The position numbers and the translations under genes were made by a program. Positions 61,138-64,000 of a DNA stretch of 64,000 bases are shown in pieces. The DNA comes from Alphaproteobacteria bacterium (GTDB lineage Bacteria > Pseudomonadota > Alphaproteobacteria > Micropepsales > Micropepsaceae): NCBI GenBank assembly GCA_019245415.1, contig JAFARO010000013.1, positions 235,665-299,664 on the forward strand. The letters run 5' to 3'. The notes beneath the pieces were generated by a model, which was given only the letters and a program-made list of their open reading frames with translations, was not told where the DNA came from and did no database searches. Position 1 is the stretch's first letter. Each line of letters starts with the position of its first letter.

Positions 61138-61310
61138 CGGACGGGACCGCATCCACCGTTGGCGTTCGGATCCTCACGGGCCTGCAGTTGCAGGTGGGCG
61201 CCATGTAGCCCGGACCACGATCCAGGCCAGGGACAGCTCCCGGTGAGAACGTTAAGGCCCCTGGGCATCGCTAGCCTGACGCGTGGGGCAGTACCCGTCC
61301 TGACCGACAG
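61133..61310 (-). ncRNA. ssrS: 6S RNA candidate
   Basis: 6S RNA binds sigma-70 RNA polymerase in stationary phase. This stretch folds into one long, bulged hairpin: GGACGGG/CCCGTCC closes it, followed by CCAC/GTGG, GCGT/ACGC and CTCAC/GTGAG stems. Two positions (in the closing helix and in GCCTGGA/TCCGGGC) pair as G-U on the minus strand but would be A-C mismatches on the plus strand, favouring leftward transcription. It lies between zapA and fau, matching the classic zapA-ssrS-fau order. Identification rests on fold and place, not on a covariance search. Ends are approximate. Confidence 0.65.
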
Positions 61311-61386
61311 GGTAGGCGCCCGCCGGCCGGACTGCAACATGATCGCGGGCCTGCTAAGAATTGCGCTCCGCCGCAAAGGAGTTGCC

Positions 61387-61767
61387 ATGGCCGCCAGCGT
61401 CAAAGAGATGATCGAAGCCGCGAACGCCGTCGTCCCGAAAATCACGCCGGATCAAGCCAAAGCAATGATCGACAAGGGCGGCGTGCTGGTCGTCGACGTG
61501 CGCGATGCGCCGGAGGTGGCCGCAAGCGGCAAGGTTGCCGGCGCGGTCAACGTCTCGCGCGGCATGCTCGAGTTCCGCGCCGACCCCGGCGTGCCCTATC
61601 ACGACCCGCGCTTCACCAAGGAGACGACGATCGTTCTGTATTGCGCATCCGGCGGGCGCTCAGCGCTCAGCGGCAAGGTTCTCAGGGAAATGGGTTATCC
61701 GCGCGTCTACAACATGGGCGCGTTCAAGGACTGGGCGGCAAGCGGCGGCGCGGTGGAGAAAGCCTAG
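61387..61767 (+). CDS. Rhodanese-like sulfurtransferase domain protein
   Basis: The 126-residue single-domain protein MAASVKEMIEAANAVVPKIT has VLVVDVRDAPEVAASGKVAG near residue 38 and the active-site loop VLYCASGGRSALSGK with Cys near 88. AAAGGAG lies before the ATG. It moves sulfane sulfur to thiols or cyanide; its partner is not evident. It is set between the 6S RNA candidate and zapA on the opposite strand, and its stop overlaps the zapA stop by 4 bases. Confidence 0.9.
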   Translation: MAASVKEMIEAANAVVPKITPDQAKAMIDKGGVLVVDVRDAPEVAASGKVAGAVNVSRGMLEFRADPGVPYHDPRFTKETTIVLYCASGGRSALSGKVLREMGYPRVYNMGAFKDWAASGGAVEKA

Positions 61768-62123
61768 GCCGCCTTCAGCTTCTCCACCAGCGCCTCGACG
61801 CGCCGCGCGGCGGCGTCGAGCGTGTCGGCGGCGATCTCTTCGCGGCGTTGGGCGCGGGCACCGAGCTCGGCATGGGTGTTGGCGAGCTCGCCCGAGCGGC
61901 GCTCATGACCTTCGAGCCGCCCGCGCGCCTCGAACAGTTCGTCGGTGACGAGCAGCGCCGCCATCAGCATCAGCTTCTGGTCGCCGACCTGGCCCACGCT
62001 GCCGGCGAGTTCCTTCACCTTATTGTCGACATGGGCCGCGAGCTCTTTGAGATGCTCCTCCTCGCCGTCGTCGCAGGCGATGGTGTAGGCGCGGGCATTG
62101 ACCATCACATTGACGAGCGGCAT
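61764..62123 (-). CDS. zapA: Cell division protein ZapA
   Basis: ZapA bundles FtsZ filaments at mid-cell. The 119-residue product MPLVNVMVNARAYTIACDDG carries the N-terminal strand-rich head, EEHLKELAAHVDNKVKELAG, and DQKLMLMAALLVTDELFEAR before the C-terminal coiled coil. The length is typical. The DUF4164 coiled-coil gene lies upstream and transketolase is divergent beyond it, the common alphaproteobacterial order. Confidence 0.93.
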   Translation of the reverse strand: MPLVNVMVNARAYTIACDDGEEEHLKELAAHVDNKVKELAGSVGQVGDQKLMLMAALLVTDELFEARGRLEGHERRSGELANTHAELGARAQRREEIAADTLDAAARRVEALVEKLKAA

Positions 62124-62163
62124 GGCGATCTCCTGCTTCCTTTCACATTACGCGTCGTCGTTT

Positions 62164-62354
62164 GAGGCTCGCCGTCATCCCGATCAGCACGTCATCCTTC
62201 GAGGCTCGCTGCGCTCGCACCTCAGGATGACGCGAGACGAAGGGCGCTCGCATCTCAGGATGACGTGTTGGAGGGACGCCCGCACCTCACCATGACGCGC
62301 AACCCTATGCGTCATCCTGAGGTGGCCGCCGCAGGCGGCCCTCGAAGGACGACG
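62164..62354. repeat. REP-like palindromic repeats
   Basis: Several copies of CGTCATCCTTCGAGGCTCGC, CACCTCAGGATGACG and CGTCATCCTGAGGTGGCCGC occur in alternating orientation between zapA and the DUF4164 gene. They are the same family as 55409-55560. No coding content. Confidence 0.85.
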
Positions 62355-62355
62355 C

Positions 62356-62619
62356 TCATCTCCCGAGCGCCGAGCGGATGTCGGCGATGGCGCCGTCGAG
62401 GCGGGTTTCGACCTCTTCGCTGATCTGGCCGAGGCTTTCGCTTTCTTCCTCCAGCTCCGCGATGCGCGCGAGCAATCCTTCGCGCTCGGCTTCCAGCGCC
62501 GCGATCCGCGCCTGCGCGGCCTTCGCCTCTTCGCGCGCCCGCGCCAGCGGAACAAGGCCCGCTTCGAGCGCGTTCAAAGCCGCAGAAAGCCGTTCCGCCG
62601 CCGGCTCGAGCTTGCCCAT
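62356..62619 (-). CDS. DUF4164-type coiled-coil protein
   Basis: The 87-residue product MGKLEPAAERLSAALNALEA is almost entirely heptad-like (ARIAALEAEREGLLARIAEL then EEESESLGQISEEVETRLDG). It fits the DUF4164 family found next to zapA in alphaproteobacteria. It may help ZapA or division, but this is not shown. The start at ATG 62619 matches the family N-terminus; the frame extends 19 codons further upstream. Confidence 0.8.
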   Translation of the reverse strand: MGKLEPAAERLSAALNALEAGLVPLARAREEAKAAQARIAALEAEREGLLARIAELEEESESLGQISEEVETRLDGAIADIRSALGR

Positions 62620-62782
62620 CGTTCGACCTTCCGCCGCAACCGAAGCCACTGTGGCGCGCAGGCGCGCAAGGGTCAACGCTGCAAAGCTGTCATGCGCCCG
62701 CCAGCCGCCCTTGACGGCGCGGCCCGGCGCTGGCTAAGGCGCTGGCTAAGCGGACCTTCAAGCGGCAACGGGAACCGGATCG

Positions 62783-64000
62783 ATGAGCGCAGCTGACGTC
62801 CCGCCGAGCCCCGAACAGGCCCGCATCCGCCGCCTGGCGAACGCGATCCGCGCGCTCTCGATGGACGCGGTGGAGCAGGCGAAGTCGGGCCATCCCGGCC
62901 TGCCCATGGGCATGGCGGACGCGGCGACCGTGCTGTTCGCGCAATTCCTGAAATTCGACGCCGGCGATCCGCACTGGCCGGACCGCGACCGATTCGTGCT
63001 CTCCGCCGGCCACGGCTCGATGCTGCTGTATGCCTTCCTCTATCTCAGCGGCTATGCCGACATGACGCTCGACGACATCAAGGCGTTTCGCAAGGTGGGA
63101 AGCCCCTGCGCCGGCCATCCGGAATACGGCCACGCCGCCGGCATCGAAACCACCACCGGTCCGCTCGGCCAGGGAATCGCCGACGCGGTGGGCATGGCGA
63201 TCGCCGAGCGCCACCTGAACGCGCGCTTCGGCGACGGCCTGGTCGACCACAAGACCTATGTCATCGCCAGCGACGGTGACCTGATGGAAGGCATCAGCCA
63301 GGAAGCCATCGCGCTGGCCGGTCACCTGAAGCTGAAGAACCTGATCGTGTTGTGGGACCACAACAACATTACCATCGACGGCTCCATCGCGCTGTCGGAC
63401 TCGACCGACCAGCAGGAGCGCTTCAAAGCCTCGGGCTGGATCGTGGACAGCTGCGACGGCCATGCCGCCGCCGACATCTTCCGCGCGCTTGAGGCGGCGC
63501 AGAAGGCCGACCGCCCGGTGATGATCGCCTGCCGCACCATCATCGGTTTCGGCATGCCCGGCCGCGCCGGCACCCAGAAGGCCCACAGCGATGCGCCGGG
63601 CGCCGAGGTTGTGGCCGGCACGCGCAAGGAACTGCATTGGGATTACGAACCCTTTGTTGTTCCCGACGATGTGCTGAACCAGTGGCGCGCCATCGGCTCG
63701 ACCGGCGCCAAGGATTTCGCTGCCTGGGACGCACGCAAGAAGGCCAGCCCGCGCGCCAAGGAGTTCGACGATACCATCAATGACGTCATCCCTGCTTCGC
63801 TGAACACCGCGCTGGTGGCGCTGAAGGAAAAGCTGTCGGCGGAAAAGCCCAGCGCCGGCACCCGCAAGATGAGCGAGAAGGCGCTGGACGTCATCAATGG
63901 CGAGTTGCAGAACACCATCGGCGGCTCGGCCGACCTCACTCCTTCCAACAACACCCGCTCCAAGGGGCTGGTGGAGATGAAGCCGGGCGACTTCATCGGA
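62783..64000 (+). CDS. tkt: Transketolase (5' part; C-terminus outside window)
   Basis: Transketolase moves two-carbon units with thiamine diphosphate in the pentose phosphate pathway. From ATG 62783 the frame is open for 406 codons to the window end. Motifs: RRLANAIRALSMDAVEQAKS, GHPGLPMGMADAATVLF with the catalytic His, LSAGHGSMLLYAFLYLSGY, HPEYGHAAGIETTTGPLGQG, and the ThDP/Mg site VIASDGDLMEGISQEAIALA followed by WDHNNITIDG near 190. GGGAACCGG precedes the start. Gene order with DUF4164-zapA is the usual one. Confidence 0.95.
   Translation, partial: MSAADVPPSPEQARIRRLANAIRALSMDAVEQAKSGHPGLPMGMADAATVLFAQFLKFDAGDPHWPDRDRFVLSAGHGSMLLYAFLYLSGYADMTLDDIKAFRKVGSPCAGHPEYGHAAGIETTTGPLGQGIADAVGMAIAERHLNARFGDGLVDHKTYVIASDGDLMEGISQEAIALAGHLKLKNLIVLWDHNNITIDGSIALSDSTDQQERFKASGWIVDSCDGHAAADIFRALEAAQKADRPVMIACRTIIGFGMPGRAGTQKAHSDAPGAEVVAGTRKELHWDYEPFVVPDDVLNQWRAIGSTGAKDFAAWDARKKASPRAKEFDDTINDVIPASLNTALVALKEKLSAEKPSAGTRKMSEKALDVINGELQNTIGGSADLTPSNNTRSKGLVEMKPGDFIG

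Noticed and set aside
61133..61310. 6S-like RNA on the plus strand, or 4.5S/SRP RNA
   Set aside because: The plus strand gives two A-C mismatches where the minus strand has G-U pairs, and a REP element occupies the plus-strand promoter area. The conserved SRP loop sequence is absent.

Overview
The window looks like chromosome from a high-GC alphaproteobacterium. The evidence is GcrA with GANTC sites in its promoter, a ChpT phosphotransferase, an EipA/DUF1134 protein, the DUF4164-zapA-6S RNA-fau neighbourhood and the ruvCAB-ybgC-tolQRAB-pal-cpoB-tilS-ftsH supercluster. Placement near Rhizomicrobium/Micropepsales is only a guess. Both ends cut genes: a DUF1800 protein on the left and transketolase on the right. 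I saw no tRNA, rRNA or CRISPR array.

Layout. 1-3000: DUF1800 gene divergent from purM and purN. 3008-8937: an accessory block next to purN. It holds a minus-strand SGNH / sulfotransferase / FkbH cassette, a second diverged copy of the purN 3' end, and an unusual gene joining a helix-turn-helix to a tandem array of 32-residue PPR-like repeats, with a possible tiny membrane peptide divergent from it. 8958-13047: argF, argD and a secreted sedolisin (S53) protease. 13048-15720: a visibly AT-richer islet with a small basic-protein pair, a terminator, an ImmA/IrrE-like protein and an IS1-type transposase. 15812-27863: gcrA-gpx, a lipoprotein, phoR-phoU-phoB without pst genes, DNA alkylation repair (adaA-alkA fusion, ogt), a PEP mutase-like enzyme, GST, a GPH-type transporter, and a CHASE2 protein with two small secreted proteins.

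27869-44506: acyl-CoA ligase, a small zinc-finger/HNH-like protein, a GloVer-repeat protein, a cobalamin riboswitch driving a BtuB-like receptor, a single-chain biotin acyl-CoA carboxylase, cheR/response regulator/chpT, cysQ, eipA, secF (no adjacent secD) and ftsH. 44637-57092: the tol-pal/ruv supercluster, transcribed leftward. It carries a PIN/Phd-type toxin-antitoxin pair between ruvA and ruvB, a frameshifted CPA2 antiporter next to ruvC, and yebC fused in frame to an upstream ORF. 57299-64000: a lipoprotein, ymdB, two small membrane proteins, fau, a 6S RNA candidate, rhodanese, zapA, DUF4164 and transketolase.

Several families of palindromic repeats (REP/MITE-like) sit between genes, and one lies inside the first codons of the btuB-like gene. 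The best candidates for something undescribed are the HTH-PPR gene and the purN-flanked sulfotransferase/FkbH cassette.
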